Positions 22,532 to 32,409 of a DNA stretch of 64,000 nucleotides are shown here, piece by piece. The stretch covers positions 126,001-190,000 of the forward strand of contig JBBHKE010001784.1 of the NCBI GenBank assembly GCA_037447655.1. Direction: 5' to 3'. A program made the translations under genes and the position numbers. The notes under the pieces were generated by a model. It ran no database searches. It was given only the letters and a program-made list of their open reading frames with translations, and was not told where the DNA came from. The first letter of the stretch is position 1. The number at the start of each line of letters is the position of its first letter. The stretch is from Zygnema cylindricum (taxonomy: Eukaryota; Streptophyta; Zygnematophyceae; Zygnematales; Zygnemataceae).

Positions 22532-22883
22532 CTTTTTGAAAAAAAAAATCCGGAAAATAAAAAATCTGGATATTTAGCTTCTCCCTACATGGTCTCGATA
22601 TATCGATTTTTGGGTACCTAATATTCGATATATATCGAATATCGGCATTAGGTCTTCGATACCCAACACTATCTATAATACAGAAACTTTGCTTTTTCGT
22701 ACTATTACAAAGACCTCTTGATTTAACCTTATCCTAAATAATTAATTATATGAATTACATAAGTAGTAATTTTTTGTCGGTTGCATTATGCGGCGTCTAC
22801 CTTTAAGTCACGGAACGTAAATCACGTCGTACGTGGCGTATCAGACAATTTGTCTTTTCGCTAAAATAACGTATTATATAAAA

Positions 22884-23008
22884 ATCTCCAATTTCTCAGT
22901 GACTGCGACAAGTTTGAGAGTTGGAGAGAGAAGTTAGAGATAGACTGCCTCGACTTCTATATTTCTTTTCAGACCTAGAAAATACTAATAAAACCATTAG
23001 TTTCTACA
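22884..23008 (-). repeat. LTR 5'-end fragment
   Basis: Read on the minus strand it begins TGTAGAAACTAATGG and continues to CTCCAATTCTC-type sequence and ACTTGTCGCAGTCAC, matching the first 125 bases of the LTR at 9201-10258. The rest of the LTR is missing. Confidence 0.8.
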
Positions 23009-23262
23009 ATAACGAATATCGAAATAATCGTGATATGAATTTTCTTGATACCCAACACTACTAATAGCGATTCGCGGTGTACCAGTTGGAATACTGAATT
23101 TTTGGGGAACTATGATGAGCATTGTCTTGCAGTATGCTTATTTGAATTGATTGAAACTTTGTAATCCTGATTAATGTCTTTGAAATTACCTGTCTATGTT
23201 GTTTTAGCCTGTTTCCCTGTCTGTTTGAGAGGTATTCTGTGGGTGTCTTCTAGTGTGTAATC

Positions 23263-25090
23263 ATGACCGAAGACGGCTTTGATTTACAGGGCTCATGCCT
23301 ACAAATACCCATTTTTGGTGGAATTGACTACTTGTACTGGAAAGATATGCTGGAAAGTAATTTTGTGGAAAAGGAACTAAAGAATATGTGGATGTTACTC
23401 TCATTGGGGCGGATGCAACTGGAAGAAGAAGAACGTCTAATACTTGAACCTCATCAAGCAATCTATGACTGAATAAATGGTACACACATCCGCTTGAACA
23501 AAGTTGCTGAACTTTTGATGTCTGTAAGTACCATGTATAAAAAATATAATGTAAATCATCGGATGATTACAGCTAGCTAGCAGTATTTATAAGTATAGGT
23601 ATGCAGGAGGAAGTTTGGCCGAATAATGTATTGGCTACAAAAGTTTTTAGAAAGTTCTTGTTCAGGAGGTGATTTAACAAACACACATCAAGCTCTTATT
23701 CTGATTGGAGGATTACCTAAAGAATAAAAAAATGTACCAGATCAGTTGGAGCTATTAGTGCAGAAATATTGGAGTATACCTGAGCGATTCAACTTGTACT
23801 AGATGAAGAGGCTAGTCAACTAGCTGTGAGAGGAAATAATGTTCAAGTATTTGATGCCCAACTTCAACAAAATAGTGGACATTATCAGTCACGCAATCGA
23901 AACAATAGTGAGTCACTGAACGGGTGTCAAGTCTGTTTTTATTGTAATGACAAAAGACACATCTTCTAGATGTGTCAGCAATGTAAGAAAGTTTGTGAAA
24001 CAGGTGTCTTCAGAAATGGATGGGACAACAACACAGTATATGAGATCCCTCAAAAATTTCCAACTGCTTCTTCAGTGAGGAAAAAAGTGCAACCATATAC
24101 TCCGCGGATGACGTCAAAGAGTACATGGCACTCACAAACGCAACGGAAGGAGCGAAAGATGAAAGATGGATTATAGTTTCGGGAGCATCTTTGCCTGTGT
24201 GCCGAAATGGAATTTTTTTTAAAAAGATTCACACCATTGCTCCAATAAAAATCTACTTCTGAGGCGGATCGAATGTCACTTCAAAAGAAAAATTGTTACA
24301 ATCCAACTTAACGCGAATGGTCAACTAGTTGTGAGGGAAATGAGTGATGTCCTGTATGTTTCAAAGTTCAAGAAAAAAATCTTTTCTATTGCAATAGCAG
24401 GTCATGAAAAGATTCCAGATAGTCCTCAACAATGGCAAGCAAATAGTCAGTAAAGGAGGGAACATTGCAACAATAGGCACCAGATGTACTAACAAAATGT
24501 TTATTCTCGATATGGCCACAGAAGAAATGACAGGAAACAGTCTGTACATCTGTGGTATCTCCACTTTCACTTATGGCACATACGATTGATGCCCATAGCC
24601 CATGAAAATACAGTTGAGGGAGTAGAACTGTTTTTAGAATTGTAAAAAAAGTCAGGCCTATGTAACAGATGTCGTTCATGGAAGATTCATGGACCCCCTT
24701 TTCCATTTGAGAGTAAGCACATGGCTGAGAATTTCTTACATGCCATCCAATGTGATGTTTGGAACAAGCCAAAATCTCATTCATTGGAGGAATGAGGTAC
24801 ACGTTAACTCTCTAGGTACACAAAATTATACAAAAAGATAAATCAGAAGTGAGTTACCGCTTTAAGGAGTGCAAAAGGAGTGAAAATCTTCATGGAACAT
24901 TTACATTGAAATTGAGAATGGACAAGAACATATATCGAAACACTTCAACGAGTATCTGAAATATAGCGATATCGCTCATCAGCTCACAGCTCCATATCCC
25001 CATGAGCAGAATGAAGTAACAAAGAGTAAACAAAACCATTACTGAGAACTCTGTAACTATAGTTGATAATAAAGGAGAAAATCTAAAACT
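23263..25090 (+). pseudogene. Decayed copia gag-protease-integrase
   Basis: The start MTEDGFDLQ is followed by QIPIFGGIDYLYWKDMLESNF, like the gag start of E3 (VLNGQKYLYWADL). A zinc knuckle of the CFYCNDKRHIF(stop)MC type lies near 23935-23980, then KVCETGVFRNGW, matching E3's KACETGIYRAGW. Protease and integrase linker traces (SGASLPVC; GKQIVSKGGNIATIGTR) follow, and an integrase piece NGQEHISKHFNEYL ... APYPHEQNEV lies near 24912-25020. More than ten stops and several frameshifts are present. RT, RNase H and recognisable LTRs are absent. Confidence 0.85.
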
Positions 25091-25500
25091 TTGAGGAACC
25101 CCTTCCCATCTCACCAAACCATTGCAAATAACAAGCACATTACTTCACTTGCCATAAAACAAGGGGAGACAAAACAGAAATACTACGACCTACATACAAC
25201 TAATCCCTCAAACATACCTTCAAACAAAACAAAAACAAACAAGCCTTTTTTCGAGCTTGACCTTTATTTAACTATTTCCCTATCTTCTTGTATCACTCAA
25301 ATAACAAAATAGACCCTGGTTCATTCATGCACCGAAAAAAAATCCACGTCCCGATTCCCTCCTCTCTCCTTCTCCTTATGATCTCCCCTCGCTATCTCCC
25401 TCTTCTCCGCTCCCTCCACTCTCTTGTCTTCCCTCCCTTGTTTTTTCTCCCATTGTTCTCTACTAACGAGGTTTGGCTATGGCTTATAGCGGTGTGGCTG
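25091..25500. other. No recognisable feature
   Basis: AT- and CT-rich DNA between the decayed copia and the P450 pseudogene. On the P450 strand it would be 3' flanking sequence. I see no clear polyadenylation context or repeat boundary. Confidence 0.4.
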
Positions 25501-26605
25501 GCCACACAGGGAGTACAAACTTAGATTACGCACACTTAGATTACGCATCAGAAAGCTTTTCCCCCTCCAAAATCCACTCAAAATTGTGAACCAAATGGGC
25601 GAGTTCCAAAACCACCATCGGATACCCCAAGTTATACGCCGAACACATTCTCCTACCAGATCCGAAAGGAAAAAAACTGAAATCAATTCCCCAAATTTCG
25701 AAATCTTTCTCAAGAAATCGCTCCGGTTTAAATACATGGGGATTCGGCCACAAGGCGGGATCATGGTGTATTGCCCATTGATTGACTTGAATCGTTGTGC
25801 CTCGTGGCACATGATACTTTCCGTTCCCGAGAACGACATTTTCAACGGTTAAATGGGGTATGAGCAAAGGACCGACGGTTCGGTGACGAAGAGTTTCCTT
25901 CACGACGGCTCTCAAATAGGGAAGCTCGAGAAGTTGACTCTCTACATCCCTCGCTTCTCATCAGAAACAATACGATTTTTTTCTTGTTTCTCCCTGAATT
26001 TACCAAAAACAGTTCCTACTTCCTCTCTCACTTTAGACTTGATTTCCGGATTCGAAAGAAGTTCAATCACCGCCCACTCAAGTGTTCCGCCGCTTGTATC
26101 TGTTCTGGCCATAATATTATCCTGTCAAACGCCGATCATTTTGATCTCTCCCAGTTATTCTTCATTGTCCGCCAATAAAAGAGCGTCACAAAAATCTTGA
26201 GGAAGATTCCTATTATCCTCAGAAACAATTCCCTGTTCTTAAAATTTTCTACGGTGAGATTCGATCTCATCTCCGAACGACTTCACTATAAATTCATTCG
26301 TTTTTTTGCACCGAGGTTTCACTTTCAAGGGATCAAATGGGCTTAAAATTGGAATATAATCCGCCAAATTAAAAGCTCCCAATAAATAAAAAACCTCATT
26401 CGTAACAGCAGCAAACTTATCGGCTTCCGGATTAATTCGACCGGGGACACTAAATTCGAATCGTCTTCCGAATGACATTCTCATAATGTTGTTTAGAGTC
26501 GCACGAGTTAGGTGGTGTCGGAGTGTCACACGACCTTCATGAACTTTGGCTTCTTCTGTGACAACGTCGCACATTGCGACCATTTCCTCGACTCGAACGG
26601 GTTTC

Positions 26606-26680
26606 CATGCGTCGAGCCGTTTTCGGGTAAATAGATATATCGCGTCGAGCCGTTTTCAGGTAAATAGATATATCGCGCAG
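26606..26680 (-). repeat. 33-bp tandem duplication in the P450 pseudogene
   Basis: The unit encoding A-I-Y-L-F-T-(R or stop)-K-R-L-D occurs twice, head to tail and in frame. One copy has TGA where the other has CGA (Arg). The duplication follows the C-helix and keeps the frame, so it could have arisen while the gene was still coding. Confidence 0.85.
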
Positions 26681-26734
26681 AGCTTTCGAACAAGCTTGTG
26701 ATGGGGACCGGGAGGCGGAAAGCCAATATCGTTA

Positions 26735-27070
26735 CTTGGAGAGGGAAAAAAAGGGAATGCAGGAGTAAGGCTTTGTGAGTGGGTGAGAGAGAGAGAGGGG
26801 TAGAGAGATGACAAGGAACCTGGCTCTCTTTATACCTGACTTTCTTTCTTGACAAACGATTTACATTTATTTTACATTTAATAAGGTACTCGACATAAAA
26901 AATTCCCAAATTCAAAAGTTTTAGTATTTCATCTTAGCACCACCAAAGCTAGAGCCCAAAAGAGGCTCAGAAAAGCTAAATAAAAAAACCCAATATCAAA
27001 CATCCCCGTTTCTAAACTACAAAAAAATATCCCAAAATGTCAACAAATTTAAACCTATTTTTGCACTCAC
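26735..27070 (-). other. Possible intron of the P450 pseudogene
   Basis: On the minus strand GATG|GTGAGT at 27070 is a good donor and TTTTTTCCCTCTCCAAG at 26735 a good acceptor. The coding sequence resumes with GATATTGGC (D-I-G). The frames on the two sides do not join exactly, so either an indel occurred or the acceptor lies a few bases away. Confidence 0.5.
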
Positions 27071-27499
27071 CATCATTGCAAATAATTTTTGCTAACATCG
27101 GCAAGTGTCTTCCAGAACAAGCCACATCCAATTCCTTCAAAACATCTCGAGCAGCTTTTGCCGAAGAGACGACGACAAATGGTGCGCTACCGATTCTAAG
27201 TGACACTATTGGTCTGTATAATTCTACTAGCCTGGCAAGTGCGCGGAATGGAAGAGGATCAGACACGATTTGGGGAATATTGCTGACAATGGGCCATGGG
27301 AAGGGGCCGCGAGGAGAGAGAGAGAGAGAGAGGAGCCTTTGGAGGTAGAAGACGGCAAGAGTTTGAGGAGTAGAGGGGTGGAAAGGACGAAGATGAGAAG
27401 AGGGAGGACGAACCATGTGAAAGGCAAGAGAGAGGGTTCAAGGAAGGAGAGGAATTTATCCACGTGAGTGTCCACAGAGAGAAGGAAAATGAGAGGAAG

Positions 27500-27840
27500 A
27501 GGGAAAGAGAGAGGGAGAGGGAGTGGAAGAGGAGGAATGAGTGGCACAATGTGGGAAAGTATTGACGAGAGAACTTCTAAAGAGGAGAAAAAAATTTGAA
27601 AGGGCGAGGTAAAAGAAAAAGAGTCAGGAACCTGCAACGAAGTGGGCGAGAAAGAACGAAAAGAAAAAGTAGACAGAAAAGGGAAGAACGCATATATGGG
27701 AGAGTGGAAAAATGTGGAAAGCGTGTGAGAAGAGAGAGAGTGTCAAAGAGTGAGAGTGTGTGTATGTAAAGACAACAGTGCGACAAATATCTTGACTGCG
27801 TCCTAACGAACTTCTTTCACTTAATGATTTCATAAATGTT
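27500..27840 (-). other. CT-rich upstream region of the P450 pseudogene
   Basis: On the minus strand this is a CT-rich leader with CTCTTTCCCTCT runs, homologous to 1680-2010. It could hold the former promoter and 5' untranslated region. No convincing TATA box stands out. Confidence 0.45.
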
Positions 27841-27863
27841 TGGCGAAGTTGTCCACGTTTATA

Positions 27864-28169
27864 CCATAGTTCAAAAGTGGCGTTTTTTAGTATGACTTTG
27901 GTCGGCGCCTTTAGCGTATGTTAAGTTACGGGCTTGCCATGTGATCTTCTTAGATCGCTACATTGATCAGCAACCATCCGATCCTCCGAATCTGATGGTG
28001 TAAATTAATTATTTTGATCAGAATGTTTAAATTGGTCCAATATTTGGTCCAGATGTTTTAATTGGTCCGAATTGGTCGGAATACAATATGAGTCTTAAGG
28101 CCATATTGTATGTTTTGCGTACAATAGGCATATTGTATGGGCCTACTTTCACCTACTTTAAAACTATGG
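27864..28169. mobile_element. Short MITE with CCATAGTT ends, copy 2
   Basis: The ends CCATAGTTCAAAAGT and ACTTTAAAACTATGG are inverted repeats, flanked by TTTATA at 27858-27863 and 28170-28175. The duplicate region at about 2050 reads TCTTTTATATATGTTTGAT without the element. Length is 306 bp, against 361 bp for copy 1. Confidence 0.88.
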
Positions 28170-28321
28170 TTTATACGTTTGATACGCTTGGATGAGGTTT
28201 CAAATCTTGTTGTAGGACGCGGCGCACCGCGGAGTGCACTTCCATTAATGCAGCTTGATGCCAGTGTCCGATATCTGTTTAGTTTGGTGTTAAAGAAAAA
28301 GTAATGTTAATGCAAAATTAG

Positions 28322-29215
28322 TAGTGTTGTGTATCGGTAAAAAAATTATCGCGATATCACCGATACCGATAGTTATCGGTTATCGAACGGTCAGAGATTC
28401 CGATATATCGGTATGGGACCAACAAATTCCATATCAGCGATAACTTAAAAAATATATAGTATGCATACAATAGCACTTTATAACATACTGTATTATACTA
28501 TTGATTTTATATAGTGTGGCATGCCATGTATAAAAATCTGTTCCGTTATCGTTTAGCTGCAATTTATTACGGAGAGCGCAGCATATAAACGTTGGCCGAT
28601 TAACTGAACAAAAATTTTACGACGACGTACGTGATTTTACCAAAAACTGGTGAACATGGAACTGTAAAAAGACGGCGCACACAAAAGTACAACGGACGCA
28701 AAATAACATTCAGCGCGCCACCGGAATCGAAAGGACGACTTGGAATGAGAAAACACGAGCGGTAGGGCCAGCGTGAGCGCCGACATCCCGAAATGGCTCT
28801 TTTTGCAGCTTATGCCAAAAAACTCGACAGTTTGACACGTGGCATGTCCCCAGTGGATCTCAAGGAATAAAGGGACAAAGCCATGGCGTCGGATGTGAAA
28901 GGTACATCGTTTTTACTGGATCAGTATCAAAACCGTACATATCTCATGGCGGCTACTGTACTTTCTGTGCTTGTACACGTCCAGAGAATAAGACGTACAG
29001 TTGAGTGTACAGGCCGTCCATTTATCTGTACGGTCCGTATAGTTATCACCGATAATTATCGTTATCGGCATTATTGCCGATAAGTACCTGATATTATTGG
29101 CTACTTATCGACGATAAGACTGACTTCAATATATCGTACTAATATATCGATTATCAGATACCCAAAAAAAGGCCCATATCGGTTATCGGCAAATCCTTAC
29201 CGATACACAACACTA
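28322..29215. mobile_element. hAT non-autonomous element, 8-bp TSD AAAATTAG
   Basis: The termini TAGTGTTGTGTATCGGTAA form a perfect 19-bp inverted repeat. AAAATTAG is present at 28314-28321 and 29216-29223. The body has many GATA/TATCG palindromes and the GTAC-rich stretch CGGCTACTGTACTTTCTGTG near 28950. No transposase is present. A one-ended relative lies at 35370. Confidence 0.95.
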
Positions 29216-29369
29216 AAAATTAGAATTAATAACACAATTTAGGGCAAAAGACGTGGCTGATTTCGGTCCATCTTCTTAAATAATGTTGTTAACGCTATTT
29301 TGTGATTTTTAGCCAATAAAAGTCACAACAGAATTAGCGTTATTAACACTAATAACGATGGGCGGTGTG
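29216..29369. repeat. Right end of a CACCGC-type MITE
   Basis: ACTAATAACGATGGGCGGTG resembles the CACCGC-family right terminus and is followed by TG instead of TA. The corresponding left terminus before 28322 is not convincing. The duplicate at about 2160-2180 lacks this block, so the block with the hAT element inside was inserted after the duplication. Confidence 0.5.
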
Positions 29370-29379
29370 GCTTTTCCTG

Positions 29380-29535
29380 CCCAAAATATTAGGCAGACAG
29401 CGAAACATTTTACGGGTTTGAGTTTCGGAACAACAAAGCTTCCCGATGGAGATGTCAAAAAAATGTTTGAAATGGAAAAACCAACCGAGGTATCTAAGAG
29501 AATATTTAAAATTTTTGGCTACGTAAGATATTTTT
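29380..29535 (+). other. Possible orphan exon
   Basis: An open stretch reads QTAKHFTGLSFGTTK, then LPDGDVKKMFEMEKPTEVSK and RIFKIFGY, and ends at GTAAGA, a plausible donor. Its composition looks more coding-like than the surroundings. I do not recognise a family. In the duplicate near 2200 the first part is similar, but the sequence departs after GGGTTTGAG. It may be chance. Confidence 0.2.
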
Positions 29536-29959
29536 CTTTTCGATTTATGAAATTTTACGCAAACAATTTGTGTGGCTTAGATGAGCGCACGTTTATGAAC
29601 TGAGAAGTTTGGAATGGGAGAATTGATGTTTATGTTTATTTTTGATGGAATTTTTTGCTCCAAGAAAAAAAACGTTCAGACTTACGACCTGGATAGATTT
29701 CCAATCCACAGAAGGCTATTGATACGACGTCACAAACCGGAATCACTAAAATTTATAAAAAAAAAAAACAAAAAAAAATAAACGTTTTTAGTCAGCAGTT
29801 TAAGGAAAGCGTGGGGAAATTACGGAATGTAAAACCCTTACCGGTGTCACAATTTGCAATAGATTTCCAATTCGCACAGTACGCATGAAACGAAAGCGCG
29901 AATACTACGCACGATAAGCATTTAACAATGATGAAAATTTAATAAAATGCGAACAAAAC

Positions 29960-31180
29960 CATGTATCCGTACATTTTCGTACATTTGCGTACTGTCTTTA
30001 TACATTGCAGTACTTTTAGAGCTATTAAGGGAGGTTAGAGGAATTTTAGGGTACATTCTCGTGCATTCTCTTATACTTGTGTTAAACCGCCAACTTTAGG
30101 GCCAAGTTCCATTAGACGAAAACTGGGGTAGTTTACAAAAATCCGGGACTTACCAAAACGTACCGCTTATTTTGTTTTTATACGAAAAAACATACATTAC
30201 AATGAATCTTGCCAATACTCTCCGAAGGTCTGGGAGATAATACTAAGCGTGGGATGTTCATCCGCGAAGCGTTTTCTTGATTTTTCTCTGTAGTTGTCAA
30301 CGTACCTGTAAGAGGTGGGTTGGCACATACAGAAAATAATTAATAGTGACACGCTGGACGAAAGAACTACGTGTCATGATGGAAAAACCAACGAAAATTG
30401 ACGAAATTTGCACATGGTATGTACTTTTTAAAATGCAACTGAAAATTAAAAATGAAATCTCGAAACGACCCTTCGTCGTGCAATTCCTTTTGTCACACTA
30501 TTTCCAACAAATTTTTTTGTCATGTTCGAAAATAGGAAATCTAAAAAATGAGCTGGGGTAAAAGACTGACACTTGCAGAAAGTACAAATGTTCTGTCGTA
30601 TTATGACTTGGTACGTAGGTACATAGTACTTATGTGAAGATTTGAAGTGAAATTTGTCGGTATGAAGATTTTTTAAAGATTTTGAGTATCCGGTCAAAAC
30701 CCACGTGGTACCACTCAATGTATAACACGTGGATTACAGAGTCTTCGTGATGGAACATCGACTCAATTAACCTGGTATGTAGAATTAGCCGTACGATTAC
30801 AAAAACGTTTGATGGAACTTGGCCTTTATTCGTACATTTACGTACAGGGTCCGTTATTTTTCGTACTTTATATTTAGGATACATTTTGTACGTTTTCGTA
30901 TATTTGAGTTATACGGAATCACATCATTCGTACATAGGCTAAAAGCATCCGTATATTTCAGTACTTTTGGGGTTATTGAAGGGGGGATTTTAGGGTGTTT
31001 AAGGTACTTCTCGTGCATTTCGTACATTCCAGTAAATGACAGTACAACAGCCTTACATTATCCATACTCTTAGGTTTATGGGTAGCACCTCAAGTACAAT
31101 GCGTACATTTCCGTATGTTTTCGTACGTTCTAAGATTTTTTAAGGATTTTTTAGACTGTTTTCGTACGTTTTCGTACATT
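29960..31180. repeat. GTAC/CGTACATT-rich direct repeats
   Basis: Segments such as CGTACATTTTCGTACATTTG and the pattern CAGTACTTTTGGGGTTATTG ... TTTTAGGGT ... CTCGTGCATT occur at about 29965-30085 and again at 30830-31080, with looser repeats to 31180. The Harbinger MITE at 30099-30825 lies between the two copies. Confidence 0.65.
30099..30825. mobile_element. Harbinger-type MITE, copy of 5645-6373
   Basis: The left end GGGCCAAGTTCCATTAG and the right end GATGGAACTTGGCC are inverted and flanked by TTA (30096-30098 and 30826-30828). The body follows the 5645-6373 element throughout, including GGTCAAAACCCACGTGGTAC. It is non-coding. Confidence 0.85.
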
Positions 31181-31239
31181 GTACAACGAAAACTACAGCA
31201 ACAAACGGTATGAAAGTAACGACTACAACGCAATAATCG

Positions 31240-32400
31240 TAGAAGTCCATATCAGTACGAATTGGACATGTATGGATCCTGTCAAACTGTCAAAGTATTT
31301 CATAACAGTTCTTGTCGCCGTACACATAGGTGGTCCCAAACTCTCGATAAAACACACCTGTGGAACGAGACCGGACCAGGCGATCGCAGCAAAGTTCAGG
31401 ACTGTTAAGAGTGTTCACATTGTTAGTTTGTTACGAAAAATATCTTGTCACCTGTATAAAGAGGTATGGACTTTGAAACAAGATCGACACCGTTGAATAT
31501 TTTGAGACGACACCAGATTCGTAGACTTAACGGTGGAGTATCGACAAAGATTGCCGTCAGCAAAAGCCATGTGAACGACATTACAATACGAAAAGCACGA
31601 AAGAATTGATAATTTATACAAAATTACGTTATTACTACAGGCGCAAACATCAGCAGGTCCTACAGAACGTTACAAAGGTGTACATCTTCCGTGCAAAAAG
31701 GTACGAGAGTCTTGAAATTGTTTCAAAGCATGATGGCAAACTTTCTGGCACAATTCACTATGTGCATGTTCCTCGTCCAACCCAGCCAAGAAAAAGACCG
31801 CAAAGGACGATGATTAAGCCACTTCTCATGTGAAAGTAAGGTATTTTATTTGTCGTTTTCCTCCAAAACTTAAGGTACGACCCCTTGAAGCTGTAACTTA
31901 GCGAACTTACTTTGAATTTAAGCGCAGATTCGGCGGACGCGGATTTCAGGTGTCTCTATGTGTTTCCGCTAAATTGTTACTTAAGTTTGTGACGATTGTA
32001 TACGTCAACAATACCCGTTACGGCTATCACCGTGTACAATTTGTCTTTGCCGCGACGTATTTTTTTGACGAATCGCTAGACACATCGTAAATTTGAAACG
32101 ATTTTCGTATGTTGCATGTCTTTGCGTGACATGTAGACGTACTGCCTTGCTGTCGTGGCTGTACAACATGCCATTGCGTAAGCCTCTCCCGTTTGGCATG
32201 CTTGATTTTGCAGATTTTTCACCTTTGCAAATTTTAAAACTTTTCGTGAAATGACACTGCAACATCGAGAACCCTGCAAAAAAAATTCGTACAAGGTGCA
32301 TGGGGACAAAAAAACCAACAATGTATTTTTTTACTTTCGTCAAAAAATTTCATTTTTTTTTCACACGTAGGAATATGCTTTCCTATTGGTGTAAACGGTT
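31240..32400. repeat. Old Harbinger-like repeat DNA hosting E2
   Basis: Pieces such as CAAACTGTCAAAGTATTTC and TTGCCGTCAGCAAAAGCCA resemble 3455-3540 and 4515-4540, around and inside the MITE at 3587-4368. Similar sequence resumes at 41029 beyond E2, so E2 probably inserted into such a repeat. No gene is seen. Confidence 0.5.
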
Positions 32401-32409
32401 TTACTAAGC

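Larger units (their letters stand above)
16022..22671. mobile_element. hAT element, 8-bp TSD TCTATAAT, carrying E1
   Basis: TCTATAAT lies at 16014-16021 and 22672-22679. The termini are TAATGTAGGGTATCGGG and the complement of TAGTGTTGGGTATCGAAG. The same host sequence is uninterrupted at 5569-5576. GATATATCG-type palindromes fill the subterminal parts. Without E1 only about 0.4 kb of element is left, so it is non-autonomous. Confidence 0.85.
15346..22737. mobile_element. Harbinger-type MITE (relative of 4985-5641), interrupted
   Basis: Segments match 4985-5641 in order: GTGCCTTCGGACATGG, AAAATCTTTGCCGAAAA, GTGAAGGA, ACTTATTTACA and GATGTAACCGAGGCC before the hAT insertion, then CGTACTATTACAAAG and TTGATTTAACCTTATCC-TAA after it. 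The left terminus is not recognisable. A 361-bp MITE and a hAT element carrying E1 sit inside it. Confidence 0.75.
14969..23060. mobile_element. hAT element (TAGTGTTGGGTATC ends), 8-bp TSD CTAATAGC
   Basis: CTAATAGC occurs at 14961-14968 and 23061-23068. The left terminus reads TA (14969), then a 212-bp MITE, then GTGTTGGGTATCGAGG (15185 onward); the right terminus is the complement, ending GATACCCAACACTA at 23060. An 8-bp duplication and TAGTG ends are hAT features. No transposase is recognisable. Inside are a Harbinger MITE, another hAT element, E1, and an LTR scrap at 22884-23008. Confidence 0.8.
14417..23081. mobile_element. TA-MITE (CACCGCG family), outer layer of a deep nest
   Basis: The left end TA-CACCGCGAATCGCTATGAG (14417) pairs with the right end CTAATAGCGATTCGCGGTG-TA (to 23081). 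Removing the hAT insertion at 14969-23060 and one copy of its CTAATAGC duplication gives a normal MITE of about 565 bp. The two terminal repeats differ at about one base in eighteen. Confidence 0.8.
25541..27480 (-). pseudogene. Cytochrome P450 pseudogene (CYP71-clan-like)
   Basis: P450 parts appear in order on the minus strand. A membrane anchor (PFTWFVLPLLIFVLSTPLLL, about 27430-27365) comes first. Then come PRGPFPWPIVSNIPQ, SLRIGSAPFVVVSSAKAARDVL (to about 27071), the C-helix piece KLVRKLC, KRLDAWKPVRVEEM, and the F-G region to about 26239. The I-helix ARTDTSGGTLEWAVIELL, the K-helix ETLR, FKPERFLE, and the haem motif FPFGSGRRMC with its Cys (about 25640) follow. Lesions: a frameshift at a TC repeat near 27320, an in-frame 33-bp duplication with a stop, the C-helix Trp lost, several stops at 25960-26240, and a premature end. 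A GT-AG interval (26735-27070) may be an intron. Plant P450s of this type are ER-bound monooxygenases; the substrate cannot be inferred. Confidence 0.92.
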
